64,000 nucleotides of DNA from Calothrix sp. FI2-JRJ7 (GCA_019359675.1 JAHHGX010000002.1:36751-100750); one strand, 5' to 3'. Counted from the stretch's first letter, positions 44,432-54,235 are shown. The notes: generated from the letters alone by a model not told the origin. Numbers and translations are program-made.

Positions 44432-45445
44432 TCAAATAGCTTTACCACTACCGATTAAATAAAGTAGTGCCATGCGAACAGCAACACCGCTAGTTACTTG
44501 GGTTTGAATTAAGCTAAATTCTGGGTCGTCCATTAAATCCGAGCTAATTTCGACACCTCGGTTTACAGGACCTGGATGTAATACTTTTACATTTGGCTTA
44601 CACCACTTGAGTTTTGAGCGTGTGATTCCAAACATTTGGTGGTATTCACGCAAACTCGGTAATAAATGAGCGGTCATACGTTCTTTTTGTAGACGCAAAG
44701 TCATTACAAAGTCCGCATCGCGCAGTGCTGGTTCTAGATGCCAATGTATAAATAATTTGCGGCGCCCATCCAGTCCACTTACTTCACCGTCGTTAATATA
44801 TTCAGCAAATAACTTGGGTAAAAGTGTTGGGGGTGCTGCAAGATGAACCTCGGCGCCGCTAGCAGTTAAACTCCAAATATTCGAGCGTGCAACACGTGAG
44901 TGTAAAATATCACCAACGATGGCAATTTTTTTATCTTTTAAAAGTTCGAGTCGAGGTTGAAGCGGGTCAATAAGGCTACAAATAGTAAATAAATCGAGTA
45001 ATCCTTGAGATGGATGTTCGTGTTGACCATCACCAGCATTTAAAACACTGACACGTTCACCAAGACGATCCATTTCCAGAGCTACAGCATTTGGGACACC
45101 TGCGCTGGTATGACGAATAACCATAATGTCGCATCCCATCGCCAAATAAGTTTTTGCGGTGTCTAGAATAGTTTCTCCCTTCGTCATCGAAGAAGTAGCA
45201 CTGGTAAAATTGAGCGTATCAGCAGATAAACGCTTTGCCGCTAACTCAAAACTGCTGCGGGTGCGAGTTGATGGCTCAAAAAACAGATTCGCCACAAGTT
45301 GTCCCTGCAAAGTTGGTACTTTCTTAGTTCTGCGTGATAAAACTTCTCGAAAGCTGGCGGCAGTTTGTAAAACTGCATCATATTCTACAGGAGTAAAATC
45401 TGCTAAAGAGAGAATGTGATGACGATTCCAGGTGCTAGTAGGCAT
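44432..45445 (-). CDS. pyrB: Aspartate carbamoyltransferase catalytic subunit
   Basis: 337 residues. Catalyses carbamoyl phosphate plus L-aspartate to N-carbamoyl-aspartate, the committed step of pyrimidine synthesis. The carbamoyl-phosphate motif is [52 protein letters not shown] and [20 protein letters not shown] are conserved active-site pieces; [20 protein letters not shown] is near the end. Length is somewhat above the 310 typical catalytic chain, normal for cyanobacteria. An inverted repeat separates it from mgtE upstream on the same strand. Confidence 0.95.
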   Translation of the reverse strand: MPTSTWNRHHILSLADFTPVEYDAVLQTAASFREVLSRRTKKVPTLQGQLVANLFFEPSTRTRSSFELAAKRLSADTLNFTSATSSMTKGETILDTAKTYLAMGCDIMVIRHTSAGVPNAVALEMDRLGERVSVLNAGDGQHEHPSQGLLDLFTICSLIDPLQPRLELLKDKKIAIVGDILHSRVARSNIWSLTASGAEVHLAAPPTLLPKLFAEYINDGEVSGLDGRRKLFIHWHLEPALRDADFVMTLRLQKERMTAHLLPSLREYHQMFGITRSKLKWCKPNVKVLHPGPVNRGVEISSDLMDDPEFSLIQTQVTSGVAVRMALLYLIGSGKAI

Positions 45446-45468
45446 AAATAGCTTTGAAGCAATATTTT

Positions 45469-45525
45469 TAGATTTTAGATTATTGGGTTATTAGATTATT
45501 AATTTAATCCAAAATCTAAAATCTA
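45469..45525. repeat. TAGATTTTAGATT inverted repeat
   Basis: TAGATTTTAGATT (45469-45481) is complementary to AATCTAAAATCTA (45513-45525), with TTAGATTATT inside. It occupies the pyrB-mgtE gap and could be the mgtE terminator or a dispersed repeat. Confidence 0.65.
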
Positions 45526-45550
45526 TTCATATGCGTAGCAAAATCAACAC

Positions 45551-46906
45551 TTAGTGCTGTAAATGAAGAACATTCAAAGCGAACGAAATTAGCGATAAGA
45601 AAACCATAAATCCAATTGCGTCGAGCATTGTAGTTACGAGAGGTCCGCTAATTAGTGCTGGGTCAAGTTTTAGTCGCTTTAAACCCATTGGTAAAAAGGT
45701 GCCTAATGTTACAGCGACTAAAGTATTAATAGCCATAACCATTCCTGCAACGACTCCAACCCATCTTTCACTAGGAGATGCCCAAATCATTGATAGCAAT
45801 ACCATTGTTGTGCCTAATGCGAGTGCGGTTCCTAGACCTGCCGTTAGTTCTTTTTTTAGAATCTTCAGAGTGTCTTTAGGAGTAACTTCTCCAATACCGA
45901 GTCCTCGAATTGTGACCGTCAACGCTTGAACGCCAACCGTTCCACCTGTATTAGAGAATAAAGGCATAATTACCGCTAACAGAGGTACTGATGCAATTAC
46001 TGGTTGAAACGGTGCAATTGCGCTTGAGGCACCGATATACAAACCCATAATTGCTAAAAGCCAGGGTAAGCGCTTGCGAATTGTCATTAAAGGAGGCGCC
46101 AATGCTCCATCATCACCACCACTAACACCCGCTAACTTTTGGATATCCTCAGTTGCTTCTTCTTCCAAAATATCAATCACGTCGTCAATCGTGATGATAC
46201 CTACGAGTCGTTCTTCGCGGTCAACTACTGGTATAGCGATTAAGTCATAGCGCTTCATAATTCGCGCGACTTCTTCTTGAGGAGTTTCAGTTTGAACTTT
46301 AATAACTCTGTCGCTAGCAATTTCCCGAATCAGAACATCGGGAAAAGTGAACAATAATTGCCGCAATGACACAACTCGCACGAGTTTACGGTTGTCGTCG
46401 GTAACATAAGCATAGTAAATCGTTTCTTTGTCTTCGTCTTGGCGCCGAATTTTGCTTAATGCTTCACCAATTGTTAACCCTTCACGCAACCAAACATACT
46501 CGGTTGTCATCACCCGTCCAGCAGTACCTTCAGCATATCCAAGCAAAGTCGCTGTTGCTTGTCTTTGCTCGGTACTAAGTTGCTGCAATAACCGCTTTAC
46601 AACCTTTGCTGGGAGTTCATCAAATAATTCCGCACGGTCGTCCGGACTCATTTCTTCAACAAGTTGTACCACCTGAGCATCATGCAGAGAATCAATAAGT
46701 TCTTCTTGCACCTCTGGAGGTAAATATTCAAAGACATCAATTGCTTGACTTTTATTGAGCAAACGGAAAGCTATAGCACGCTGTTTTTCGGGTAGTTGCG
46801 TGATATAGTCACCCACATCCACTGGTTGCAAACGATTTAATTCATGCTTGAGCTGGTTCAAGTCAGCAACGTCAACTACTGAATTGCGAGCATCTTCTAA
46901 AAGCAT
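45551..46906 (-). CDS. mgtE: Magnesium transporter MgtE
   Basis: 451 residues. N-terminal MgtE_N superhelical domain (about 1-130; LLKQL-type repeats such as VKRLLQQLSTEQRQATATLL), two CBS domains (about 135-255; MTTEYVWLREGLTIGEALSK and LVGIITIDDVIDILEEEATE) that sense cytosolic Mg2+, and a five-span membrane domain from about 280 (RLPWLLAIMGLYIGASSAIA, PLLAVIMPLFSNTGGTVGVQ, ALGTTMVLLSM, TLVAVTLGTFLPMGLKRL, DAIGFMVFLSLISFAL). The GNTGGN-type filter region appears as SNTGGTVGVQALTV and LDPALISGPLVTTMLD, both strongly conserved. A homodimeric Mg2+ channel gated by Mg2+ binding. The 5' leader (46910-47133) is strikingly structured and starts with a good AGGAGG ribosome site. Confidence 0.95.
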   Translation of the reverse strand: MLLEDARNSVVDVADLNQLKHELNRLQPVDVGDYITQLPEKQRAIAFRLLNKSQAIDVFEYLPPEVQEELIDSLHDAQVVQLVEEMSPDDRAELFDELPAKVVKRLLQQLSTEQRQATATLLGYAEGTAGRVMTTEYVWLREGLTIGEALSKIRRQDEDKETIYYAYVTDDNRKLVRVVSLRQLLFTFPDVLIREIASDRVIKVQTETPQEEVARIMKRYDLIAIPVVDREERLVGIITIDDVIDILEEEATEDIQKLAGVSGGDDGALAPPLMTIRKRLPWLLAIMGLYIGASSAIAPFQPVIASVPLLAVIMPLFSNTGGTVGVQALTVTIRGLGIGEVTPKDTLKILKKELTAGLGTALALGTTMVLLSMIWASPSERWVGVVAGMVMAINTLVAVTLGTFLPMGLKRLKLDPALISGPLVTTMLDAIGFMVFLSLISFALNVLHLQH

Positions 46907-46909
46907 ATT

Positions 46910-47133
46910 TACCTCCTAATATCTCCCCCGCGCTGGGAGATAGTTCTCACCAGCTTAGAGGAGGGTTGTACTGCCATCTTGCGGACTTTTGTCCATAAAT
47001 CCTTAAGAAATCAACATCGATATCCAAAATTGGGCATCGCTAAGTCATAATACTAGCCCGGAATACTAAAATCCGGTAGATGCCTTGTTTTATGAAGAGT
47101 AACATTCGCGCACAACATCGTGCTGTGCGAACC
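46910..47133 (-). promoter_or_regulatory. Structured 5' leader of mgtE, candidate cis-regulatory RNA
   Basis: Read 5'-3' on the minus strand: a hairpin with TTCGC/GCGAA arms (47106-47133); an outer stem GGCATC/GATGCC (47033-47038 with 47079-47084) enclosing two hairpins, CCGGA/TCCGG (47058-47062 with 47072-47076) and CTAGT/ACTTAG (47040-47045 with 47052-47056); a GGACAAAAGTCC hairpin (46983-46994); and then two overlapping hairpins, GCTGG-GAGA/TCTC-CCAGC (46932-46954) versus TATCTCCC/GGGAGATA (46920-46942), which cannot form together. The second ends a few bases before the AGGAGG ribosome site. It does not match the M-box consensus as I know it. Confidence 0.5.
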
Positions 47134-47678
47134 ATACTACCCTGACATGTATTGGAATTGAGTAAATTTTACTACTACCATCATCTGTGTCAAGCAAACT
47201 GATAAATTGATGTTAAAAATGTGTAAATCAGAAGCTATAAGACTTTAAGAAGTAGTTCTCAGTACAAAAACCTAAAACTAATGCAAGTGATACTACTTAA
47301 ATTTATTTAATTACAGCACCATTTCACCAATCTGCTTGTTTAAGTATGAACTTCTACCGAATCTGAACCACTATTTTTAGCATTTAAGTCAATTTAATCG
47401 AATTATGGTACGTTAAGTCTTCTCAAATTTGGTAGATTTACTACTATTCCTCAAAGGGATTGACGCCGAAAACTGTAAACTCCTTGATATCAGCTAATAT
47501 GTTGTGACGTCGCTCGAAATTAACGCGATTTTATGCATTGCCTTCTTAAATGACACGATAGCAGCTTTAGCCCTGAAGTTAAACTATTTTTACAAACTCG
47601 CCAATAAGTAATATTTTATACAAGTAAACCCACTTATTAGAAATAAGAGGGCTATTAAATAACCATGCAAACTTGATG

Positions 47679-47717
47679 ATTGCCAACTAAATATTATGTA
47701 GTGTATTGGTTGGCAAT
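47679..47717. repeat. ATTGCCAAC/GTTGGCAAT inverted repeat
   Basis: Exact 9-base arms separated by 21 bases in the long mgtE/GH15 gap. Could be an operator or an RNA hairpin; nothing else nearby decides. Confidence 0.5.
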
Positions 47718-47886
47718 GAGTACATTAATTAAGATTGGTAGATGTATAAGCATTTTAAGTTTAGCCTTTGAAATGGTATTAATCAGCCCGATAAAAGTTA
47801 TAGCTATATTCTTATTAATATCAGATTGCACATAAAAATACAGATAACTTTTATACTATTTTGTAAAGATTTCAATAAACCCTTTA

Positions 47887-47953
47887 AGAAACCGGGTTTC
47901 TTCGTTGATAGCTTGTAATAAAAACAACGATTGTACATAGAAACCCAGTTTCT
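47887..47953 (+). repeat. Paired-palindrome element, copy 6
   Basis: AGAAACCGGGTTTCT (47887-47901) and AGAAACCCAGTTTCT (47939-47953), starts 52 apart, core CTTGTAATAAAAACAACGA. Confidence 0.92.
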
Positions 47954-48119
47954 AAGATATCGACTCAAGAGGTGGTAACATTAGATAATAAAGTTAACAC
48001 TTAATTCCTGTAGACAGACACGGCGCCTTCTTGGTGCGGAACTTGTAACAAAAGGTTACATTATAAGAACGTAATAGCTACAGGATTAAACACCTTTCTG
48101 GTTATCCCGCATTAACTTT

Positions 48120-51100
48120 ATGAAGACTGCTTCGCAACTGCAAACTCGTCTTGAATATTATTACCAGCAAATAAAGACGATTATTCTCAGTCGTCAAAAT
48201 CCAATTACAGGTTTGCTGCCAGCAAGCACGGCAATTACTGCTCATGGCGATTATACCGATGCATGGGTGCGCGATAATGTTTACAGTATTTTAGCGGTTT
48301 GGGGTTTAGGGTTAGCGTATCGCAAACTCGATGACGATAACGGACGCACTTACGAACTCGAATTTAGTACGGTTAAGTTGATGCGTGGCTTGTTGTTTGC
48401 GATGATGCGACAAGCGAATAAAGTGGAACAGTTTAAACACACGCAGTCTCCATTAGATGCACTGCACGCAAAATACAATACCAGCACCGGAGATGTAGTA
48501 GTTGGTGACGACGAGTGGGGACACCTACAACTCGATGCAACATCAATATTTTTGTTGATGCTAGCGCAAATGACCGCATCGGGTTTACAGATAATTTATA
48601 CGCTCGATGAAGTTAATTTTGTCCAGAATTTGGTTTATTATATCGGACGTGCCTATCGTACACCCGACTATGGAATTTGGGAACGAGGTAATAAAATCAA
48701 TCACGGCAACGCTGAATTGAATGCTAGCTCTGTGGGAATGGCAAAAGCTGCCCTAGAAGCAATAAACGGGCTTGATTTATTTGGTGTAAAAGGTTCTCAA
48801 GCGTCGGTAATTCACGCCCTACCTGATGAAATTGCACGTACTCGTATTACGTTAGAATCCTTATTACCACGCGAGTCAGCTTCTAAAGAAATTGATGCAG
48901 CATTACTAAGCGTGATTAGTTTTCCGGCTTTTGCAGTCGAAAACTTAGATCTACGTGACCGGACTCGTAACGATATTATCAATAAGCTAGGGGGCAAGTA
49001 TGGCTGTAAGCGTTTCTTGCGTGATGGACATCAAACGGTTTTAGAAGACACCCACCGTTTACACTACGAACCTTGGGAGTTGAAGCAATTTGAAAATATT
49101 GAGTGCGAATGGCCTTTATTTTTTACTTATCTTGTATTAGATGGGTTATTTAGAGGTGACGTTGAACAAGTTGAATTTTATTTGAGTAGTTTAGATACTT
49201 TGCTAGTTGAGCGAGATGGTATAAAGTTACTGCCTGAACTTTACTATGTACCTCAAGAACATATTGAAGCTGAAAAAGCACAACCGCAGTCACAGCAACG
49301 TTTACCGAATGAAAATGTGCCCTTGGTTTGGGCGCAAAGTTTGTACTATTTGGGTAAACTTCTTAGCGAAGGGTTTATAGCAGTTGGTGACATTGACCCA
49401 TTGGGTAGACACTTGACGATGGGTAAAACTAGGGAAGCGCTTGTGCAAATTGCTTTATTAGCTTCTGATGAAGATTTGCAAGATAAACTCAAAGTTTACG
49501 GTATCGAGACGCAAACGCCAAAGCAAGTGGCGCCAACACAAGTACGCGAATCCGAAGATTTGATAGCCATTTATACACAAATAGGGCGTAACGATAAGCT
49601 GGCATTAACTGGGCGCCCACCGCGTCGTCCTCGTAGTTTGACAACTTCACGGTTTTTCCGTTTAAATGGTGAGATGGTAGTATTTTTACCATCTTTCTTA
49701 GACTCACAGCAATTTTACTTAACTTTAGACTATCATTTTTTGGTAGACCAATTCCGTAGTGAACTAGCTTATATCCAAAAATACTGGAATGAGTTAGGGC
49801 GCCCAACTTTAACTTTGATGCTGACACATACAATGTTAGAAGTAGGTAGCGAAGCATTACTCGAATTAATGCAGGAACTTAAAGAAGGTGTTTGTAATGG
49901 AGTCAAAGTTAAGCTAGGAAAAGTCAATCAATTGACATTAACAGGCGCCATCGAGCGTATAGATTATTTACAATACTTTGACTTTTTGCATTCCTCCGTC
50001 CAAAATGCTGTACCACGTTGCACTTACCTAACATTTAGCGTTGATAAAAATTGGCAGTTGAGAAACACGCAAGAATTCCAAATGGAGTACGAAGCAAATT
50101 TAGAAAAACTGCTGTCGTCTTTACAGTCCTCACAAAATATTTATGAGCAAGTCGAGTTATTACAAACACTTGCCAGTTTGAAAGGACTTGAATTTGATAG
50201 TGGGTTTGGAGGTGAAAACACGCGCGTTACGGTTAGCGATTTACTCGACGAAGTTTATACGAAAGCTGCTGAATTGGGATTATGGGCAGTAGTTCGAGGT
50301 GCTGCGGGGTTGCGGCAAATGGCGGATATTAGCTTATCAGATGTGGTAACAAGTCTAATTGTGCGTGGTAAGCAAATAGCAGTAGGAAAAGCATACACCG
50401 AAGACTCACTAATCACAGTTCCTTTATCTCACAGCGAAATTGTAGAAAAAATTAATAACTTCTGTCGTGAGGATATTCGTGATAGGATGCTCACCCAGGA
50501 AATATTAATTTACCTAAGTAATTTAATTAAATCTGAGCCTGAATTATTCAAAGGTTTGTTAACAGTACGTGTTGGGTATTTGATTTTACTACTAACAAGT
50601 GAAATTGCAAGTGAATTAGTAATTACTCAAGACGAAGCATACGAGCAATTAATGCGGTTATCGCCATTTGAAGTTAAAACTAGACTTAGAAAGGTGATGC
50701 TCGAATATTCAGGCATGAGTAATGTTTTGCGTAAGCAAGAATCACTACACGTTAAACAAAAAGCAAGCGAAATTAATTGGTTAGCAGTATCACCAATCAC
50801 TGAAGAAATTGAACCCCCTGAAGGAGGTTGGCGCCGTTTTCGTAAAGCAGAAGGTTCAACTGGACGTGTACCTTCATACTTTTATAAACAAGTTTGGTTG
50901 TTAATGCAACACTGTAAAGGCGTAGTAATTGGCGATAAGCTCGAACGTCGCAACCGTTTAGATAGTGAAGTCATGTTAGCAGAAATGACCGCAGGAGAGA
51001 AAAACTTTGCACTACGAGTAGAACATTTACTCAATAAAATCGAATCTCCTGAATATCGACAGGTATGTATTGAAGCACTCATTGAATTAGGCGCCATTGC

Positions 51101-51332
51101 TTCCGAAAACCCTGATTTACAAATCGAAGATTACATCGTTTTAGATGTATTAATTGGTCACGCTGTTAGGTTAGCTTGGTTAGAAATGCGACCTGAACGT
51201 GGAGATAGCTATGACGAAGATAAAGCTTCTGCTTGGCGTTCGTATTACAGTACTTCGCCCAGAGAATGTGCTGGTCATATAGTTAAAGCGTTTAAGTTCT
51301 TAACTGAATTTGCCGAAGCTGTTCCTGTTTGA
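48120..51332 (+). CDS. Glycoside hydrolase family 15/phosphorylase kinase alpha-like protein
   Basis: 1070 residues. The N-terminal half resembles GH15 glucoamylase-type and eukaryotic phosphorylase kinase alpha/beta subunits: ITAHGDYTDAWVRDNVYSIL, VVGDDEWGHLQLDATSIFLL, YGIWERGNKINHGNAELNAS and VGMAKAALEAINGLDLFG, with likely catalytic acids in the WERG and later regions. The C-terminal half contains SDLLDEVYTKAAELGLWAVV and INWLAVSPITEEIEPPEGGW, like the calmodulin-binding end region of phosphorylase kinases. Common in cyanobacteria, about 1,070 residues. Whether it hydrolyses glucan or has a regulatory role in glycogen metabolism is not established. Followed by a C6/G6 hairpin. Confidence 0.85.
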   Translation: MKTASQLQTRLEYYYQQIKTIILSRQNPITGLLPASTAITAHGDYTDAWVRDNVYSILAVWGLGLAYRKLDDDNGRTYELEFSTVKLMRGLLFAMMRQANKVEQFKHTQSPLDALHAKYNTSTGDVVVGDDEWGHLQLDATSIFLLMLAQMTASGLQIIYTLDEVNFVQNLVYYIGRAYRTPDYGIWERGNKINHGNAELNASSVGMAKAALEAINGLDLFGVKGSQASVIHALPDEIARTRITLESLLPRESASKEIDAALLSVISFPAFAVENLDLRDRTRNDIINKLGGKYGCKRFLRDGHQTVLEDTHRLHYEPWELKQFENIECEWPLFFTYLVLDGLFRGDVEQVEFYLSSLDTLLVERDGIKLLPELYYVPQEHIEAEKAQPQSQQRLPNENVPLVWAQSLYYLGKLLSEGFIAVGDIDPLGRHLTMGKTREALVQIALLASDEDLQDKLKVYGIETQTPKQVAPTQVRESEDLIAIYTQIGRNDKLALTGRPPRRPRSLTTSRFFRLNGEMVVFLPSFLDSQQFYLTLDYHFLVDQFRSELAYIQKYWNELGRPTLTLMLTHTMLEVGSEALLELMQELKEGVCNGVKVKLGKVNQLTLTGAIERIDYLQYFDFLHSSVQNAVPRCTYLTFSVDKNWQLRNTQEFQMEYEANLEKLLSSLQSSQNIYEQVELLQTLASLKGLEFDSGFGGENTRVTVSDLLDEVYTKAAELGLWAVVRGAAGLRQMADISLSDVVTSLIVRGKQIAVGKAYTEDSLITVPLSHSEIVEKINNFCREDIRDRMLTQEILIYLSNLIKSEPELFKGLLTVRVGYLILLLTSEIASELVITQDEAYEQLMRLSPFEVKTRLRKVMLEYSGMSNVLRKQESLHVKQKASEINWLAVSPITEEIEPPEGGWRRFRKAEGSTGRVPSYFYKQVWLLMQHCKGVVIGDKLERRNRLDSEVMLAEMTAGEKNFALRVEHLLNKIESPEYRQVCIEALIELGAIASENPDLQIEDYIVLDVLIGHAVRLAWLEMRPERGDSYDEDKASAWRSYYSTSPRECAGHIVKAFKFLTEFAEAVPV

Positions 51333-51550
51333 TCCCCCCAACCCCCCCGCGAATTCGGGGGGCTTTAAGAAACACTTATGTAGCACAGGGCAGAAAGCCT
51401 GTGCAGTCAATAAAATTAATTATTTTTACAACAGAGACACAGAGGATACAGAGAAGTCTCATGTCATGCTGAACGTAGTGAAGCATCTCAAAATATATCT
51501 CTCATATAACAAACCACGCTCGTCACAAAGGACAGAAAGCAAAAGGCTTA
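51333..51550. other. Intergenic repeats between convergent genes
   Basis: Holds the C6/G6 hairpin, CAGGGCAGAAAGCCTGTG (hairpin), GCAGTCAATAAAATTAATTA and ACAGAGACACAGAGG (shared with 12900-12955), and CATGTCATGCTGAACGTAGT GAAGCATCTC, a widely seen bacterial repeat also recalled at 56520-56642. No gene. Confidence 0.6.
51342..51362 (+). terminator. C6/G6 hairpin after the GH15-like gene
   Basis: CCCCCC-GCGAATTC-GGGGGG, followed by CTTTAAG, ten bases after the stop codon. Probable terminator. Confidence 0.6.
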
Positions 51551-53287
51551 TTAATAACAAGCATTACATTTATTTTGAAACTCTTCATAAGCTTTATTAA
51601 CTGCCTGCATTACACTTCTAGCTTTCGCAGCCACATTAACATCCGGATGATATAATCGAGCCAATTTATAATATGCCCGTTTCACCTCAGTAGCACAAGC
51701 ATCTTTTTCCACACCTAAAATTTCCCACCATTCACCGCACAGCAAAGGCTCAGTTACTAACTTATTCTTATCTATATTATTCCAAATTATAACAGTACCG
51801 TTTTTACCACCACTTACTAATATATTTCCGTTAGGACTAAAAGCAACGACATTACACCCACTCAAGTTTTGTAATAGTTCACCTGTAGCTAAATTCCAAA
51901 GTTTGACACTATTAGTAGTAGCACTAGCAAGTATTTTTCCATCAGGACTAACAGCAAGCCACATGATACTAGCTTGATGTGCTGTTAAAGTTCGTAGTAC
52001 TTTACCTGTTGCTAAACTCCATATCTTAATCGTAGAGTCGGCGCCACCACTAATCAAAGTTTTACCATCAGGACTAATTACAACTGCCTGCACTGCTGCT
52101 GAATGTCCAGTTAATACTAATGGTTGTCCGAAAGCTTCTAAATTCCATAGTCTGATAGTTTTGTCGGCCCCACCACTTGCAATAATTTTACCGTCAGGAC
52201 TGAAGCTGACACATAAAACTGCTTCTAAATGCCCGTTTAAAGTACGTTTTAACTCTTTTGTGTAACGTCCCCAAAGCCGAATAGTTTTATCGGTACTAGC
52301 ACTAGCAATGATTCTATTATCTGGGCTAAAGGCTATTGAAGAAACAAAACCATTATGGCTGACAGGAGAATCTGAGTAATACGCAGGACTAGAATAAATA
52401 AATATACCAAGATATTTTTTTGTCCCTAAGTGCCAACTACTAATTTTACGGTCTACACAACCACTGGCAAACATATCATTATCGGGACTAATAGCAACAG
52501 ATAAAACGGCGCCTGCTTGGCCTGTAAATAAATAGAGCTTTTTGCCTGTTTTTATATCCCATTCAAGAACACTTCCATCATCGCTAGCACTCACAATCGT
52601 TTTACCATCAGGACTAATTGCTATTGCATTTACTGCTGCGGTGTGTCCTTTTAAAGTATGAACGCATTTCCAAGTATTTGATGGCGCCTTTGTTCGTTGC
52701 GAAGCCATTTGTTTAGAACTTGGCGTTTCTAGCTCGTCCTCTACTTCTAAAGTGGCAAATTTTTGGTTTAAATGTTCTCCAGATACAAAAGCTTCTAACT
52801 CATTAACTGCGGCTGAATACGTTTCCACTTCCAGCACTTTTTCTTCCATACGGTCAAAAAGTTGTGTAGGAGTTTCAGAATATTCATCATCTAAAATAGA
52901 CGCAATACCATAGGCAGCAAGTCCAACAACTGCCCCAACTCCAGCCATTGGCGCCGCACCAATACCAAATGCCAAACCAATTTTAGGTGCAACAACCCCC
53001 ATTCCACCTACAAAACTCGAAACTGTTGCTCCACCAATGGCGCCAACACCCACTGCACCCCAAGCTGTAACATCTCCTTCTGCTATTGCTTTAATAGCGC
53101 CATAAGTTGCGGCGCCAGCAACTGCACCAGCACCAACTAGAGAAGTGGCGCCAATACCTACTGCACCAAATCCTCCTGCTATACCCATTCCACCAACTGT
53201 TGCTGAAACTTCTGCACCTGCGACGGCGCCTGTAGCGATAAATCCTACGCCTGTTTTATTAAAAGGCGCCGATTTTAAATTATTCAT
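51551..53287 (-). CDS. Gly/Ala-rich, seven-blade WD40 protein with C-terminal J-domain
   Basis: 578 residues with an unusual order. Residues 1-155 are Gly/Ala/Val-rich and hydrophobic (GGMGIAGGFGAVGIGATSLV; GLAFGIGAAPMAGVGAVVGL), like membrane-inserting glycine-zipper segments. A short acidic linker follows. From about 205 to 510 there are seven WD40 repeats, enough for one closed propeller (for example GHTAAVNAIAISPDGKTIVS; ADKTIRLWNL; ADSTIKIWSLATGKV). The last 60 residues are a J-domain: WWEILGVEKDACATEVKRAY and ARLYHPDVNVAAKAR, with the HPD triad intact. WD40 may bind a client and the J-domain recruit Hsp70, at a membrane (inference). The coiled-coil gene 30 bases upstream is likely in the same operon. 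Confidence 0.88.
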   Translation of the reverse strand: MNNLKSAPFNKTGVGFIATGAVAGAEVSATVGGMGIAGGFGAVGIGATSLVGAGAVAGAATYGAIKAIAEGDVTAWGAVGVGAIGGATVSSFVGGMGVVAPKIGLAFGIGAAPMAGVGAVVGLAAYGIASILDDEYSETPTQLFDRMEEKVLEVETYSAAVNELEAFVSGEHLNQKFATLEVEDELETPSSKQMASQRTKAPSNTWKCVHTLKGHTAAVNAIAISPDGKTIVSASDDGSVLEWDIKTGKKLYLFTGQAGAVLSVAISPDNDMFASGCVDRKISSWHLGTKKYLGIFIYSSPAYYSDSPVSHNGFVSSIAFSPDNRIIASASTDKTIRLWGRYTKELKRTLNGHLEAVLCVSFSPDGKIIASGGADKTIRLWNLEAFGQPLVLTGHSAAVQAVVISPDGKTLISGGADSTIKIWSLATGKVLRTLTAHQASIMWLAVSPDGKILASATTNSVKLWNLATGELLQNLSGCNVVAFSPNGNILVSGGKNGTVIIWNNIDKNKLVTEPLLCGEWWEILGVEKDACATEVKRAYYKLARLYHPDVNVAAKARSVMQAVNKAYEEFQNKCNACY

Positions 53288-53317
53288 AATCGCTTAGTAT
53301 TATTTATAGTTAGGACA

Positions 53318-54235
53318 TTACATTTCATCTAATTGTTTTCGTAGTAACTCTAATTCATCATCGACATCACTATTATTTATAGTAGTTATATTGCTATCAA
53401 AATACACTTTGAAACTTTCAAGAGTCGCTAAGTTATTTTTGAGAAGTTTTATTGTCTCCGTCTGTTGCTTCATCTGAGTTTCGATTAAATCTATATACTG
53501 GTGTTTAGCTGTTTTTGATATCAGCTTTTCTATAATCAATACATTGTCGTTATTGTTGGTGCTGGATTGCAAAGCTAGCATCGCCTCTTGACGTAATTTT
53601 GTTGCTTCTTCCTGAGCTTTTTGGTAATCTTCATTCATTGATGCTAGTCTGTTCGTTGCTTCTTGTATAGCTTGCTCAGTTTCCTGTATAGAAATTTTCA
53701 ATAAATCTTTTGGTTTTGATTCTTCTTGCTTTTGGAGTTGAGGCAGATTCAAACCAAATATTTGTTCCTTCAACACTTCCAATTCTTTATCTATATCCTC
53801 TACTTTATGTTGAGGCTCATTTAATTCTAATTGCTTGATATATTCATTGTTTTGTGTAACATTGTGTGATGCTAATTGTTCCTGATTCTTTTGTATCTTA
53901 GGTACAGAACTGCTACTTAACTTATTAATTTGACCTTTGTAAAAACTTAATTTTTGATTGATAGAAGCTAGCTGCGGCATTTGTTCTCCTGCAAGCTTTG
54001 CAAGCCTCTCAACAATCGCTTCGTGACGTTCCATCTGAAATTTGGCTTTGCTTACCAAATCATGATTATTTTCCTGAACTGCTGATTCATATATACTTGT
54101 CCACTTATACAAATCAGATAAGGCTTGCTGATAATCCCTTTGTGCAATAGTTTCAGCAAAACGAATTCTAGCTTTCGCTTCATTTAAACTGGCTAAAGCT
54201 TGCTGCACTTGATAGTCTTGACTGTGGGTTCCCAT
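53318..54235 (-). CDS. Coiled-coil protein, PspA-like in layout
   Basis: 305 residues, almost wholly predicted coiled coil: VQQALASLNEAKARIRFAET, SKAKFQMERHEAIVERLAKL, ELEVLKEQIFGLNLPQLQKQ, SIQETEQAIQEATNRLASMN, EYQKAQEEATKLRQEAMLAL-like YQKAQEEATKLRQEAM, TIKLLKNNLATLESFKVYFD and a DVDDELELLRKQLDEM end. No membrane segment. Its first half and the SDVDDELELLRKQL-type end are reminiscent of PspA/IM30-like proteins, but I do not claim homology. It lies 30 bases upstream of the WD40/J-domain gene, on the same strand, so the two probably form a functional pair. Confidence 0.75.
   Translation of the reverse strand: MGTHSQDYQVQQALASLNEAKARIRFAETIAQRDYQQALSDLYKWTSIYESAVQENNHDLVSKAKFQMERHEAIVERLAKLAGEQMPQLASINQKLSFYKGQINKLSSSSVPKIQKNQEQLASHNVTQNNEYIKQLELNEPQHKVEDIDKELEVLKEQIFGLNLPQLQKQEESKPKDLLKISIQETEQAIQEATNRLASMNEDYQKAQEEATKLRQEAMLALQSSTNNNDNVLIIEKLISKTAKHQYIDLIETQMKQQTETIKLLKNNLATLESFKVYFDSNITTINNSDVDDELELLRKQLDEM

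Larger units (their letters stand above)
46907..48119. other. 1.2-kb intergenic region mgtE/GH15-like gene
   Basis: Divergent promoter region. The left 225 bases form the mgtE leader. A 9-base inverted repeat ATTGCCAAC/GTTGGCAAT lies at 47679-47717. The paired-palindrome element, copy 6, is at 47887-47953. I found no ORF with sensible composition and no recognisable RNA gene in 47140-47880, so this is one of the emptiest stretches of the window. Confidence 0.6.

Noticed and set aside
46910..47133. M-box (ykoK) Mg2+ riboswitch ahead of mgtE
   Set aside because: The leader is structured, but I cannot find the conserved M-box sequence blocks; kept only as an unnamed candidate.
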